A stretch of DNA of 64,000 bases. Origin: Streptomyces aculeolatus. Lineage in GTDB: Bacteria; Actinomycetota; Actinomycetes; Streptomycetales; Streptomycetaceae. The position numbers were made by a program, and so were the translations under genes. The notes under the pieces are model-generated. The model ran no database searches. It was not told where the DNA came from and worked only from the letters and a program-made list of their open reading frames with translations. Position 1 is the first letter of the stretch, and the number at the start of each line of letters is the position of its first letter. The stretch is from assembly GCF_020400605.1 (NCBI RefSeq), contig NZ_JAINRD010000017.1, positions 62,001-126,000 of the forward strand, written 5' to 3'. This document shows, in pieces, positions 7,414-17,291 of this stretch.

Positions 7414-8073
7414 GTGCGGGTGGTCATCGCCGAGGATTCGGTGCTGCTCCGGGAGGGGCTCACCCGGCTGCTCACCGACCGGGGACACGAGGTCGTCGCC
7501 GGTGTCGGCGACGGGGTGGCGCTGGTCAAGACGGTCGGGGAGCTGGCCGCCGAGGGCAGCGCGCCGGACGTCGTCGTCGCCGACGTGCGCATGCCCCCGA
7601 CGCACACCGACGAGGGCGTCCGCGCCGCCGTCCAGCTGCGGCGCGACCATCCGGACGTCGGCGTGCTGGTGCTCTCGCAGTACGTCGAGGAGCAGTACGC
7701 CACCGAGCTGATCGCCGGCTCCAGCCGCGGGGTCGGGTATCTGCTGAAGGACCGGGTCGCGGAGGTCCGCGAGTTCGTCGACGCCGTCGTCCGCGTGGCC
7801 GAGGGCGGCACGGCGCTCGACCCGGAGGTCGTCGCCCAGCTGCTGGGCCGCAGCCGCAAGCAGGACGTGCTCGCCGGGCTGACCCCCCGCGAGCGCGAGG
7901 TGCTGGGCCTGATGGCCGAGGGGCGGACGAACTCGGCGATCGCCGGGCAGCTCGTCGTGAGCGACGGCGCGGTGGAGAAGCACGTGAGCAACATCTTCAT
8001 GAAGCTCGGCCTGGCGCCGAGTGAGGGGGATCACCGCCGGGTGCTCGCGGTCCTCACATACCTCAATTCCTGA
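7414..8073 (+). CDS. NarL/LuxR-type response regulator
   Basis: Cytoplasmic transcription regulator and likely partner of the two kinases just upstream. Residues 1-120 are a receiver domain: acidic residues E7/D8 in VVIAEDS, the probable phosphorylation site D57 in VVVADVRMPP, and a Lys in LLKDRV. Residues about 150-215 are a LuxR HTH with LTPREREVLGLMAEG and AVEKHVSNIFMKL. I chose GTG at 7414, where GGAGG sits five bases upstream; the open frame extends further, and GTG at 7402 is a less likely alternative. Expected length 219 aa is normal for this family. Confidence 0.9.
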   Translation: MRVVIAEDSVLLREGLTRLLTDRGHEVVAGVGDGVALVKTVGELAAEGSAPDVVVADVRMPPTHTDEGVRAAVQLRRDHPDVGVLVLSQYVEEQYATELIAGSSRGVGYLLKDRVAEVREFVDAVVRVAEGGTALDPEVVAQLLGRSRKQDVLAGLTPREREVLGLMAEGRTNSAIAGQLVVSDGAVEKHVSNIFMKLGLAPSEGDHRRVLAVLTYLNS

Positions 8074-8237
8074 CCGATCCTGGACGGGCCCGACCGCTTC
8101 TGGCCGCGCTGTGACCTGGCCTCCCCGCGCTCCGTAACAAGGGATTGTCACACCCGTGGCCGGTTCCGGGCGGGCGGTAGATGGCGACAAACGCGGACAT
8201 AATCCGACGTCTCACCACCGTCCATTTCGTGGACCCA

Positions 8238-8268
8238 CTCAGGAAGGCATACCTAACCGACGTACGAT
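8238..8268 (+). promoter_or_regulatory. Probable korA promoter with weak iron-box-like sequence
   Basis: A TACGAT hexamer at 8263-8268 could be a -10 box. The 19 bases at 8238-8256 end in GGCATACCTAA and match about 12 of 19 positions of the DtxR/DmdR iron-box consensus, mostly in the right half. The match is partial, so this is only a suggestion. Confidence 0.3.
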
Positions 8269-8332
8269 GTTCCTTGGGCAAGGCGGCCGGAATCCCGTTC
8301 CCGATCGGCCGCCGCGAGGGAGGTCCACGAAG

Positions 8333-10202
8333 GTGACCAGCGAGGTCAACAGCAAAGAGGTCAAGCGCCTGGACCGGGTGATCATCCGGTTCGCCGGCGA
8401 CTCCGGAGACGGGATGCAGCTGACCGGGGACCGCTTCACCTCGGAGACCGCGTCGTTCGGCAACGACCTGTCGACGCTCCCGAACTTCCCCGCCGAGATC
8501 CGGGCCCCCGCAGGCACCCTGCCGGGGGTCTCCAGTTTCCAGGTGCACTTCGCCGACCACGACATCCTCACCCCGGGCGACGCGCCCAACGTGCTGGTGG
8601 CGATGAACCCGGCCGCCCTGAAGGCGAACATCGGCGACGTCCCGCGCGGCGCGGAGGTGATCGTCAACACCGACGAGTTCACCAAGCGCGCGATGGCAAA
8701 GGTGGGCTACGAGGCGAGCCCCCTGGAGGACGGCTCCCTCGACGGGTACAGCGTGCACGAGGTGCCGCTGACCACGCTGACGGTCGAGGCGCTGAAGGAG
8801 TTCGGGCTGTCCCGCAAGGACGCCGGCCGCTCCAAGAACATGTTCGCCCTCGGCCTGCTGAGCTGGATGTACCACCGCCCCACCGAGGGCACGGTGGAGT
8901 TCCTGCGGACGAAGTTCGCCAAGAAGCCGGACATCGCCGAGGCCAACATCTCCGCCTTCCAGGCGGGGTGGAACTTCGGCGAGACGACGGAGGACTTCGC
9001 CGTCTCGTACGAGGTCGCCCCGGCCGAGTCCGCGTTCCCCGCCGGCACGTACCGCTCGATCTCCGGGAACCTGGCCCTCGCGTACGGCCTGATCGCCGCC
9101 GGGCAGCAGGCGGACCTGCCGCTGTTCCTCGGCTCGTACCCGATCACCCCGGCCTCCGACATCCTGCACGAGCTGAGCCGGCACAAGAACTTCGGCGTAC
9201 GCACCTTCCAGGCCGAGGACGAGATCGCCGGCATCGGCGCCGCGCTCGGCGCGGCCTTCGGCGGCGCGCTCGGCGTGACGACGACCTCGGGCCCCGGCGT
9301 CGCGCTCAAGGCCGAGACCGTGGGCCTTGCGGTGTCGCTGGAGCTGCCGCTGCTGATCGTGGACATCCAGCGCGGCGGCCCCTCGACCGGACTGCCCACC
9401 AAGACCGAGCAGGCGGACCTGCTGCAGGCGATGTTCGGGCGCAACGGCGAGGCGCCGGTGCCGATCGTCGCCCCGGCCACGCCGTCCGACTGCTTCACCG
9501 CGGCCCTGGACGCGGCCCGGATCGCGCTGACGTACCGCACGCCGGTGATGCTGCTCTCCGACGGCTACCTCGCCAACGGCTCCGAGCCCTGGCGCATCCC
9601 GGAGGTCGACGAACTGCCGGACCTGCGGGTGCAGTTCGCCTCCCAGCCGAACCACACGACGGCCGACGGCACCGAGGTCTTCTGGCCGTACAAGCGCGAC
9701 CCGCAGACCCTCGCCCGCCCCTGGGCGATCCCCGGCACCCCCGGTCTCGAGCACCGCATCGGCGGTATCGAGAAGGAGGACGGCTCCGGCAACATCTCCT
9801 ACTCGCCGTCCAACCACGACCTGATGGTGCGCACGCGGCAGGCGAAGGTCGACGGCGTCGAGGTGCCCGACATCGAGGTCGACGACCCCGACGGCAAGGC
9901 GCGCACGCTGGTGCTGGGCTGGGGTTCGACCTACGGGCCGATCACCGCGGCCGTACGCCGCGTGCGCCGCGCCGGCGACCACATCGCGCAGGCCCATCTG
10001 CGCTACGTCAACCCGTTCCCCGCCAACCTCGGCGAGGTGCTGGCGGCGTACGACAAGGTCGTCGTCCCCGAGATGAACCTCGGCCAGCTCGCGACCCTGG
10101 TCCGCGCGAAGTACCTCGTGGACGCCTTCTCGTACAACCAGGTCAACGGCATGCCCTTCAAGGCCGAGCAGCTTGCCACCGCCCTCAAGGAGGCCATCGA
10201 CA

Positions 10203-10210
<8 letters not shown>
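8333..10210 (+). CDS. korA: 2-oxoacid:ferredoxin oxidoreductase, fused gamma-alpha subunit
   Basis: Alpha subunit of the 2-oxoglutarate:ferredoxin oxidoreductase, which oxidatively decarboxylates a 2-oxoacid with CoA and reduces ferredoxin. Residues about 10-200 form the gamma domain with GDSGDGMQLTGDRFT; residues about 225-600 form the alpha (pyrimidine-binding) domain, including YPITPASDILHELSR and GIGAALGAAFGGALG. The 625-aa length is standard for the fused KorA form. GTG at 8333 has AGGGAGG nine bases upstream. korB starts eight bases before its stop, so the two are coupled. Substrate (2-oxoglutarate or another 2-oxoacid) is inferred from family, not proven here. Confidence 0.93.
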
Positions 10211-11279
<1,069 letters not shown>

Positions 11280-11342
11280 GCCGGGGGCCGGCAGCGGACC
11301 GACGGTCGCGCGAGTGCCGGTCCCCCGCCGCCACGACCCGCA

Positions 11343-11371
11343 GCCCGGGCCTGTGCACCTCAGGCCCGGGC
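11343..11371. terminator. Bidirectional terminator between korB and hxlR-type gene
   Basis: Perfect 11-bp inverted repeat GCCCGGGCCTG and CAGGCCCGGGC with a seven-base loop. The right arm includes the 3' end and stop of the convergent regulator gene. Confidence 0.65.
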
Positions 11372-11773
11372 TTCGTCGTACCCCTCGCGGGCCGCGGTGA
11401 CCGCCGCCACGCTGTCGTTCGCCCAGATCGCCAGCGGCCGCACCCGCAGCGCCGCCTGCTCGCCGAGCGGGGTCAGGGAGTACTCCACGTGCGGCGGGAT
11501 GACGGGCTTCGCCTCGCGCAGCACCAGGCCGTCGCGCTCCAGGGTCTGCAGCGTCTGGGCGAGCATCTTCTCGCTCACCCCGCCGATGCGCCGCCGCAGG
11601 GCGCTGAACCGCATCGTCCCCTCCAGCAGGGCGAGCAGCACCAGCACGCCCCAGCGGCTGACGACGTGCTCCATGATGTTCCGCGCGGGGCAGTCGGCCG
11701 TGATGACGTCGGGAAAGCCCGGCAGCCGCGACTCCTCCGCCCCCTGGGCCGTCGTCTGCGCCCCTGCCTGCAT
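11360..11773 (-). CDS. HxlR-family winged-helix regulator
   Basis: DNA-binding regulator of the HxlR/YtfH class, many of which sense redox or electrophile stress through a cysteine. The protein has DCPARNIMEHVVSRWGVLVL near residue 25, the hallmark N-terminal Cys and first helix, then RRRIGGVSEKMLAQTLQTLE, the recognition region. I chose ATG at 11773, where GGAGG lies five bases upstream; a GTG four codons earlier is also in frame. It is divergent from a QorB/YtfG-like gene (11849), the same pairing as E. coli ytfH-ytfG, so it probably represses that gene and itself. Confidence 0.88.
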   Translation of the reverse strand: MQAGAQTTAQGAEESRLPGFPDVITADCPARNIMEHVVSRWGVLVLLALLEGTMRFSALRRRIGGVSEKMLAQTLQTLERDGLVLREAKPVIPPHVEYSLTPLGEQAALRVRPLAIWANDSVAAVTAAREGYDEARA

Positions 11774-11788
11774 GCTTACCTCCACATC

Positions 11789-11826
11789 AGTACCTTACGT
11801 AGAAGTGGGTACTTTCTCTTCGTAAG
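11789..11826. promoter_or_regulatory. Overlapping palindromes in the hxlR-qorB intergenic region
   Basis: AGTACC (11789-11794) and GGTACT (11808-11813) form one inverted repeat with a 13-base spacer; CTTACG (11794-11799) and CGTAAG (11821-11826) form a second. Both sit between the divergent start codons and are candidate operators for the HxlR protein. Confidence 0.55.
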
Positions 11827-11848
11827 TATGCATCCTACGGTGGCGGGT

Positions 11849-12739
11849 ATGAAGATCACCGTCACCGGAGCCACCGGACATCTCGGCCGCCTCGTCGTCG
11901 CGGCCCTGCTGGAGCAGGTACCCGCGGAGCGGGTGGCCGCCGTCGTACGCACCAGGGACAGGGCCGTGGACCTCGCGGCCCTCGGCGTGGAGGTGCGGGT
12001 CGCCGACTACGACGAGCCGGACTCGCTCGCGGGCGCCTTCCGCCCGGGCGAGCGGGTGCTGTTCATCTCCGGCAGCGAGGTCGGGCGGCGGGTGCCGCAG
12101 CACGGGGCCGTCGTCGACGCCGCCGCGGCGGCGGGCGTGGGGCTGCTCGCGTACACCGGCATCCTGGGCGGGCCGGAGGCGGACTTCCTGCTGGCGGACG
12201 AGCACAAGGCGACCGAGCAACTCGTCCTCGGCTCCGGCCTGCCGTACGTCTTCCTGCGCAACGGCTGGTACCACGAGAACTACACCGAGCACCTCGCCAC
12301 CGTCCTCGACCACGGCGCCGTCCTCGGCAGCGCGGGCGGGGGCCGGATCTCCTCCGCCGCCCGCGCCGACTACGCCGCCGCGGCCGTCGCGGTGCTGACC
12401 GGCGAGGGGCACGAGGGCCGGGCGTACGAGCTGAGCGGCGACACAGCGTGGAGCTTCGAGGAGTACGCCGCCGAGGTCGCCCGGCAGTCCGGCACGCCGG
12501 TCCGCTACCGCGAGCTGCCGCCCCACGAGCACCGGCAGGTCCTCGTCGGCGCCGGGCTGCCGGAGCCGCTGGCCGACGTGCTGGTCGACGTGGACGCGGC
12601 GGTCTCCCGGGGGCTGCTCGCCGGCACGACGGGCGAGCTGTCGCGGCTGATCGGCCGGCCCACGGCGCCGCTGGCGGAGGCGGTGGCGGCGGGGCTCGCG
12701 GCGGCCCGCCCGGCGGAGGCCGCGACCCGGCATCCGTAA
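11849..12739 (+). CDS. NmrA/QorB-like NAD(P)-dependent quinone oxidoreductase (atypical SDR)
   Basis: Rossmann-fold protein resembling quinone reductase QorB (YtfG). The nucleotide-binding motif TGATGHLG lies at residues 6-13, followed by VVRTRDRAVDL and the NmrA-type features YTGILGGPEADF and FLRNGWYHENYTEHL. There is no classical YxxxK catalytic pair, as expected for this subgroup. The start is ATG at 11849, which follows GGTGGCGGG; another ATG seven codons upstream is possible. Its divergent HxlR neighbour suggests induction by quinones or electrophiles. Confidence 0.85.
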   Translation: MKITVTGATGHLGRLVVAALLEQVPAERVAAVVRTRDRAVDLAALGVEVRVADYDEPDSLAGAFRPGERVLFISGSEVGRRVPQHGAVVDAAAAAGVGLLAYTGILGGPEADFLLADEHKATEQLVLGSGLPYVFLRNGWYHENYTEHLATVLDHGAVLGSAGGGRISSAARADYAAAAVAVLTGEGHEGRAYELSGDTAWSFEEYAAEVARQSGTPVRYRELPPHEHRQVLVGAGLPEPLADVLVDVDAAVSRGLLAGTTGELSRLIGRPTAPLAEAVAAGLAAARPAEAATRHP

Positions 12740-12834
12740 GGACCCAAATGCTGATACAGATATGACAACAGGCTCTCCCGCCCGCTACCGTCGTCGCGGC
12801 GCAAGCCGTGGGGACGGCGGACGGGAGGGCGGCC

Positions 12835-13875
12835 GTGGGGTCATCAGGTGAAGCTCCGGCACGCGCGGCGGGCGAGGCCCGGCTCGGGCTCCTCTACGGC
12901 TTCGCCGCGTACGGCAGTTGGGGCGTCATCCCGCTGTTCTGGCCGCTGCTGGAGCCCGCGAGCCCCGCGGAGATCCTGGCGAACCGGATGGTGTGGTCGC
13001 TGGTCGCGTGCGTGCTGCTCCTGCTGGTGCTGCGCCGCTGGTCCTGGATCCGGCCGCTGCTGCGCGAGCCGCGCCGGCTGGCGCTGGTCACCGGGGCGGC
13101 GGCGACGATCACCGTCAACTGGTTCGTCTACATCTGGGCCGTCAACTCCGGCCACGTCGTCGAGGCGGCCCTCGGCTACTTCATCAACCCCCTCGTCAGC
13201 ATCGCCTTCGGCGTGCTGCTGCTGCGCGAGCGGCTGCGCGGGCTGCAGTGGATCGCGGTCGCGGTGGGCGCGGCGGCGGTGGTCGTCCTCACGGTGGGCT
13301 ACGGGCGGCTGCCGTGGATCGCGCTGGTGCTGGCCTTCTCGTTCGGGACGTACGGGCTGATCAAGAAGCGGATCGGTCTTGAGGGCGTCGAGTCCTTCGC
13401 GGCGGAGACGGCGGTGCAGTTCCTGCCGGCGCTGGTGTTCATGCTGGTGCTCGGCGCCCGCGGCGACTCGACGTTCCACACGGAGGGCGTCGGCCACGCG
13501 CTGCTCCTCGCGAGCTGCGGGGTGATCACGGCGTTCCCGCTGATCTGCTTCGGCGCGGCGGCGGTGCGGCTGCCGCTGTCGACGATCGGGCTGATGCAGT
13601 ACCTGGCACCGACGCTGCAGTTCGTGCTGGGAGTGCTGTACTTCCGCGAGTCGATGCCGGCGGAGCGCTGGGCGGGCTTCCTGCTGGTGTGGCTGGCGCT
13701 TGCCCTGCTCACGTACGACGCGCTGCGCACCGCCCGCCGCGGGCGGCTGGAGCTGCGCCGGGCGGCGGCGGAGGCGGCGCGGGCGGCGACGGCCGTGGAC
13801 CCGGCGGACCCGGTGGACCCGGGGGCCAAGGCGGGCGGCGCGGCGCAGGCCGCGGACCCGGCCCGTCCCGTCTGA
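12835..13875 (+). CDS. rarD: RarD-type EamA/DMT-superfamily permease
   Basis: Ten-helix inner-membrane transporter of the drug/metabolite family. The sequence shows the RarD signature YGSWGVIPLFWPLLEPASP near the N-terminus, NWFVYIWAVNSGHVVEAALG in the middle and GLMQYLAPTLQFVLGVLYF near the end. The C-terminal ~45 residues are a hydrophilic Ala/Asp/Pro tail (DPADPVDPG) not found in most RarD proteins. GTG at 12835 has GGGAGG six bases upstream; a GTG nine codons earlier is in frame. Substrate is unknown; E. coli RarD is named from a chloramphenicol-sensitivity phenotype. Confidence 0.9.
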   Translation: MGSSGEAPARAAGEARLGLLYGFAAYGSWGVIPLFWPLLEPASPAEILANRMVWSLVACVLLLLVLRRWSWIRPLLREPRRLALVTGAAATITVNWFVYIWAVNSGHVVEAALGYFINPLVSIAFGVLLLRERLRGLQWIAVAVGAAAVVVLTVGYGRLPWIALVLAFSFGTYGLIKKRIGLEGVESFAAETAVQFLPALVFMLVLGARGDSTFHTEGVGHALLLASCGVITAFPLICFGAAAVRLPLSTIGLMQYLAPTLQFVLGVLYFRESMPAERWAGFLLVWLALALLTYDALRTARRGRLELRRAAAEAARAATAVDPADPVDPGAKAGGAAQAADPARPV

Positions 13876-13904
13876 GGCCGGACGGGCGCACGTAGGCTGC
13901 GGGG

Positions 13905-15371
13905 ATGGGGCGTGAGCGGGTGGACCGGGCGAAGCTGCGTGAACAGGTCGGGACCGCGGGGGTCATGGGCGCGCTCGCCGGGGCCGCGCTGGCCGGCGGG
14001 CGGGGTGCCCGTGCGGCGGTCACCGGCGCCGCGGTCGGAGCGGTCGGGCTCGGGGCGGCCGAGGTGGTCTCCCGGATACGGCAGCGGCCGGGCGAGATCC
14101 CGGCTCTGTGGCAGCGCATCGCCACGAGCGGCGCGCTGGCCGCCGCCGTGGGCTGGGCGGGCGCCCGGCTGACGGGCGCGGGCCCGGTGGCGGTGGGCAC
14201 GGTGGCCGGCGCGGCGGCGGGGGCGCTGGGCATACGGCCGCACAAGGTGGCGCTGGGACCGGTGGTGGGCGCGGCGGTGGGCGGCGCGGCCGCGCTCCGC
14301 GGACGCGGCAGCGGCACCCCCGCAAGTGTTCTCGCCTCGGCCCCGTGGCGGCCCCGCGCCGGAGGCGCCGCGGGCCGCGTGGTGGCGCACGGCCTCGGGT
14401 CGGCGTGGCGCCCGGAGGGTTCCGCCGCGGCGGACGCGGGGCTTTCGCCTGCCGCCGTCGCCGCTCGGGGCGCCGCCGTGGCGGCGGGTGCCGTCGTGGC
14501 GTTCCGGGTCGTGTCCGCGCTCGTGTTCCGGGAGGAGCAGATCAGTCTCCTCGCCGAGGACGCCACCACCGAGGACCTGCCGTTCGTCGTGCCGCTCGAA
14601 GCGCGGTCCGCGTACGTCGGGACCTCGTACGTACGCGACCTCGCGGGCGTCCTCGGCGGCACGTACACCGCCGACGCGCCCGGTGTCGGCATCGTCGCGT
14701 CGCTCGACGCCCTGGCCGGGCCCGGCTTCGACCCCGCCGAAGTGGACCCGCGGGTACGGGAGTTCTACGAGCACACCGCCCGTTTCACCCTCGACATCGA
14801 ACCCCGCTGGCGGCTGTGGGTCCGCCCCGGCTACCTCCTCTACCGCGCGCTGGTCGCCCAGCCCCTCGGCCAGGCCAACGTGCCGATGAACCAGCGCGAG
14901 GTGCAGCGCGGCATGCGCAGCCGCATCGACACGATCACCCCGCCACCGGACAAGGCCGCCGCCGGGGAGATCGCCGTCCGCGGCTGGATCCGGTCCTTCG
15001 CGGACACCGACGACCCCATCTACGTCGGCATCTACACCACGTACCGGCACGGCGACCGCGGCTACGTCAGCGTCGGGTTCCCCCTCCCCCACGCCAGCTT
15101 CACCGCCACCCTCCTCCCCCGCGCCCGCCCCGGCGGCGGCCTGACACTCACCAGCCACGCGGACGACGACGCCGGCACCGACCACCCCGGCCACTACCTG
15201 ACGTACATCGACCCGGACACCCGCGAGCTGACCACCCTCGGCGTGCACGGCTTCGCCGAGCACCTCGACGTGTACGTCACCGGTGACGGCCGGCTCCGCG
15301 CGGAACACGCCTTCGCCGTCTTCGGCATCCCCTTCCTCGTCCTGCACTACCGAATGGACCGCAAGCCATGA
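13905..15371 (+). CDS. Conserved hypothetical protein, Gly/Ala-rich N-terminal half
   Basis: No function recognised. Residues 1 to about 215 are extremely Ala/Gly/Val-rich with several amphipathic or weakly hydrophobic stretches (for example GAVGLGAAEVVSRI and AVAAGAVVAFRVVSALVF), suggesting membrane association or a flexible shell. Residues about 220-488 are ordinary globular sequence, with RSAYVGTSYVRDLAGVLGG, QREVQRGMRSRIDTI and a YVGIYTTYRHGDRGYVSVGF beta-rich part. The ATG at 13905 has TAGGCT seven bases before it, compatible with a leaderless transcript. Its stop overlaps the next start (ATGA), so it is coupled to the APH(3'')-like kinase. Confidence 0.75.
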   Translation: MGRERVDRAKLREQVGTAGVMGALAGAALAGGRGARAAVTGAAVGAVGLGAAEVVSRIRQRPGEIPALWQRIATSGALAAAVGWAGARLTGAGPVAVGTVAGAAAGALGIRPHKVALGPVVGAAVGGAAALRGRGSGTPASVLASAPWRPRAGGAAGRVVAHGLGSAWRPEGSAAADAGLSPAAVAARGAAVAAGAVVAFRVVSALVFREEQISLLAEDATTEDLPFVVPLEARSAYVGTSYVRDLAGVLGGTYTADAPGVGIVASLDALAGPGFDPAEVDPRVREFYEHTARFTLDIEPRWRLWVRPGYLLYRALVAQPLGQANVPMNQREVQRGMRSRIDTITPPPDKAAAGEIAVRGWIRSFADTDDPIYVGIYTTYRHGDRGYVSVGFPLPHASFTATLLPRARPGGGLTLTSHADDDAGTDHPGHYLTYIDPDTRELTTLGVHGFAEHLDVYVTGDGRLRAEHAFAVFGIPFLVLHYRMDRKP

Positions 15372-16177
15372 ACCTCCCCGGCCCGGGCCCCGGCGACTGG
15401 ACGCCGGTCACCACGGGCGAGTCGGGCGCCGCCGTCTTCCGCAGCGCGGACGGCTCCCGGTACGCGAAGTGCGTCTCCGCGACGGACGCGACCGGCACCA
15501 CCGGAACAGTCGCCGAACTGGCCGCCGAACGCGACCGGGTCACGTGGCTGGCCGGCCAGGGCGTGCCGGGCCCCCGCGTCCTCGACTTCCACGCCGACGA
15601 CACCGGCGCCCGCCTGGTCACCACCGCCGTCGCGGGCGTGCCCGCGGACCGGCTGCCGCCCGAGGACCTGCGGGCCTCCTGGGGCCGTATCGCGGAGGCC
15701 GTACGCGCCCTGCACGCGCTCCCGGCCGCTAGTTGCCCGTACCGCTGGGACCTGGATGCGGTGATGGCCCTGGCCCGCGATGTCGTCGCCCGCGGTGCGG
15801 TGCACCCGGAGTTCCTTCCCGAGGAGCAGCAGGGCACCCCACCCGAGGAGTTGCTGGCCCGCCTCGAACCGCAACTGCCGCGCCGCCGGAAGGAGGCGGC
15901 CGACGACACGGTCGTCTGCCACGGCGACCTGACCCTGCCGAACATCGTCCTCGACCCGGACACCGGAAGCGTGGCGGGCTTCATCGACCTGGGCCGCCTC
16001 GGCCTCGCAGACCGCCACACCGACTTGGCCCTTCTCTTCACCCACGCCCGCGAAACATGGCCGGACGAGGCCGAGGCACGCGCCCGCGACGCCGACTTCG
16101 CCGCCGGCTACGGCACCGCCCCCGACCCCGACCGCCTCCGCTTCTACCTCCACCTCGACCCCCTCACCTGGGGCTGA
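15368..16177 (+). CDS. aph(3''): APH(3'')-like streptomycin phosphotransferase
   Basis: Kinase-fold enzyme predicted to phosphorylate streptomycin at the 3''-hydroxyl. The similarity to StrA/APH(3'')-Ib that I recall is colinear over the full length: GESGAAVFR near the start, ERDRVTWLAGQGV, GVPADRLPPEDL, HPEFLPEEQQGTP, the catalytic VVCHGDLTLPNIVLD, DLGRLGLADRHTDLALL and the terminal FYLHLDPLTWG. Length 269 aa fits the family. It overlaps the preceding hypothetical gene by four bases. No streptomycin biosynthesis genes are in the window, so it could be stand-alone resistance or act on another small molecule. Confidence 0.85.
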   Translation: MNLPGPGPGDWTPVTTGESGAAVFRSADGSRYAKCVSATDATGTTGTVAELAAERDRVTWLAGQGVPGPRVLDFHADDTGARLVTTAVAGVPADRLPPEDLRASWGRIAEAVRALHALPAASCPYRWDLDAVMALARDVVARGAVHPEFLPEEQQGTPPEELLARLEPQLPRRRKEAADDTVVCHGDLTLPNIVLDPDTGSVAGFIDLGRLGLADRHTDLALLFTHARETWPDEAEARARDADFAAGYGTAPDPDRLRFYLHLDPLTWG

Positions 16178-16181
16178 GGCG

Positions 16182-16637
16182 TCACGCCGCCGCGCCCGCC
16201 CTGATCAGCCGGACGTGCGCCTCCTGGAGGCCCTCCGGCAGGGCGTCCGGGCTGAACCAGTCCGCCGCCAGGATCTCGAAGCCGTCCAGCCGGAGGGTGC
16301 CGCCCACGTGCCGTGCCTCGTACGCGATCTCCGTGCGGAGCCGGTAGCCGCTGGTCACCTGGACCAGCCGGCCGGGTACGACGTCGAGGCCGGTCTCCTC
16401 GCGCACCTCGCGGACGACGGTCTGCGGGAACTCCTCGCCCTTGAGGGCGAAGCCGGTCGGCAGCCCCCACGGCCGGGCGTCGGGCCACATCCGGTGCTTG
16501 AGCAGCAGCACCTGACCCCGGTCGTTCCGCACCACTCCCGTGACGCCGACCATGAACTTCGCCTGCGTGAGCCAGAGGATGCGCCACTGCAGAGGACCGC
16601 GCAGGAGCTTCCAGGCCCGGGCGACGACTCTCTTCAT
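16182..16637 (-). CDS. NUDIX hydrolase
   Basis: Hydrolase of nucleoside diphosphates linked to another group. The Nudix box is visible from residue ~62: GFALKGEE followed by REVREETGLDV, matching Gx5Ex7REUxEExGU. It is preceded by a short basic N-terminal region with a possible amphipathic helix (LLRGPLQWRILWL). The start is ATG at 16637; ATG at 16646 (MRHMKR) is equally possible. It is convergent with the APH(3'')-like gene with only four bases between stops, and downstream of the CGNR gene on the same strand. Substrate cannot be deduced. Confidence 0.88.
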   Translation of the reverse strand: MKRVVARAWKLLRGPLQWRILWLTQAKFMVGVTGVVRNDRGQVLLLKHRMWPDARPWGLPTGFALKGEEFPQTVVREVREETGLDVVPGRLVQVTSGYRLRTEIAYEARHVGGTLRLDGFEILAADWFSPDALPEGLQEAHVRLIRAGAAA

Positions 16638-16650
16638 ATGCCGCATCTTC

Positions 16651-17268
16651 TCAGGAGCGGTCCGCTTCGCGACGGGCCCTGAGCGTACGGACCTTGTGGC
16701 GGTTGCCGCAGCGTTCCATCGAGCACCAGCGGCGGCGGCCCGGCCGGGAGGTGTCCGCGAAGAGGAGGTAGCAGCGGTCACCCGCGCACTCGCGGATGCG
16801 CTGGGCGTACGGGCCCGAGAACAGGTCGACCGCGTCCCGGGCGACCGTCGAGAGGAGCCGGGCCGTCGGTGCGGGGCCCGGGGACCAGGCCGCGGTGCCG
16901 TCGGGGGTGAGGCGGGGGGCCAGGGGCGGTTCCGCGGCGGCGGCGTTGAGGGCGGCGAGGTCCGCGGCGGGCAGGGGGGCGGCATGGGCGCGGGCCCGGG
17001 TGAGGCGGAAGAGGGCGTCGCGCAGGCTGCGTACGGCCGCCACGTCGTCGTCCGCGACCGCCAGCTCCGGCGGCGGGCGCAGCCTGCTGGCCGCCGCCCA
17101 GGCGGCGACGTCCGCGGGGGTGTGCAGCACCTCGTACCGCGCGAAGGGTCCGGGGCCGCCGGTCGTCAGCAACTCCAGGCTGAGCGCGCCCGGGTCGAAG
17201 CGGAAGACCTGGCCGTCCGGGGGCCGCATCTCGATACCCGGGGCGCGGGAGCTTGCCTCGTCCACCAT
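16651..17268 (-). CDS. CGNR zinc-finger regulator (ABATE-domain protein)
   Basis: Putative transcription regulator. Residues about 20-150 form the N-terminal stress-associated (ABATE) domain; the last ~40 residues are the CGNR zinc finger, with ligands in ECAGDRCYLLFAD and RRRWCSMERCGNRHKVRTLR. The ATG at 17268 immediately follows TATACT-N6, a good -10 box, so the mRNA is probably leaderless. It is divergent from the VOC gene at 17289 with only 20 bases between starts, and a palindrome covers both start codons, suggesting joint control. Confidence 0.88.
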   Translation of the reverse strand: MVDEASSRAPGIEMRPPDGQVFRFDPGALSLELLTTGGPGPFARYEVLHTPADVAAWAAASRLRPPPELAVADDDVAAVRSLRDALFRLTRARAHAAPLPAADLAALNAAAAEPPLAPRLTPDGTAAWSPGPAPTARLLSTVARDAVDLFSGPYAQRIRECAGDRCYLLFADTSRPGRRRWCSMERCGNRHKVRTLRARREADRS

Positions 17269-17291
17269 GTAACCAGTATAACCGGTACATG
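17266..17291. promoter_or_regulatory. Palindrome spanning two divergent start codons
   Basis: CCATGTAACC and CCGGTACATGG form an imperfect inverted repeat around TATA. The outer CATs are the start codons of the CGNR gene (minus) and VOC gene (plus). The centre contains TATACT on one strand, so both promoters and an operator seem compressed into about 26 bp. Confidence 0.55.
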
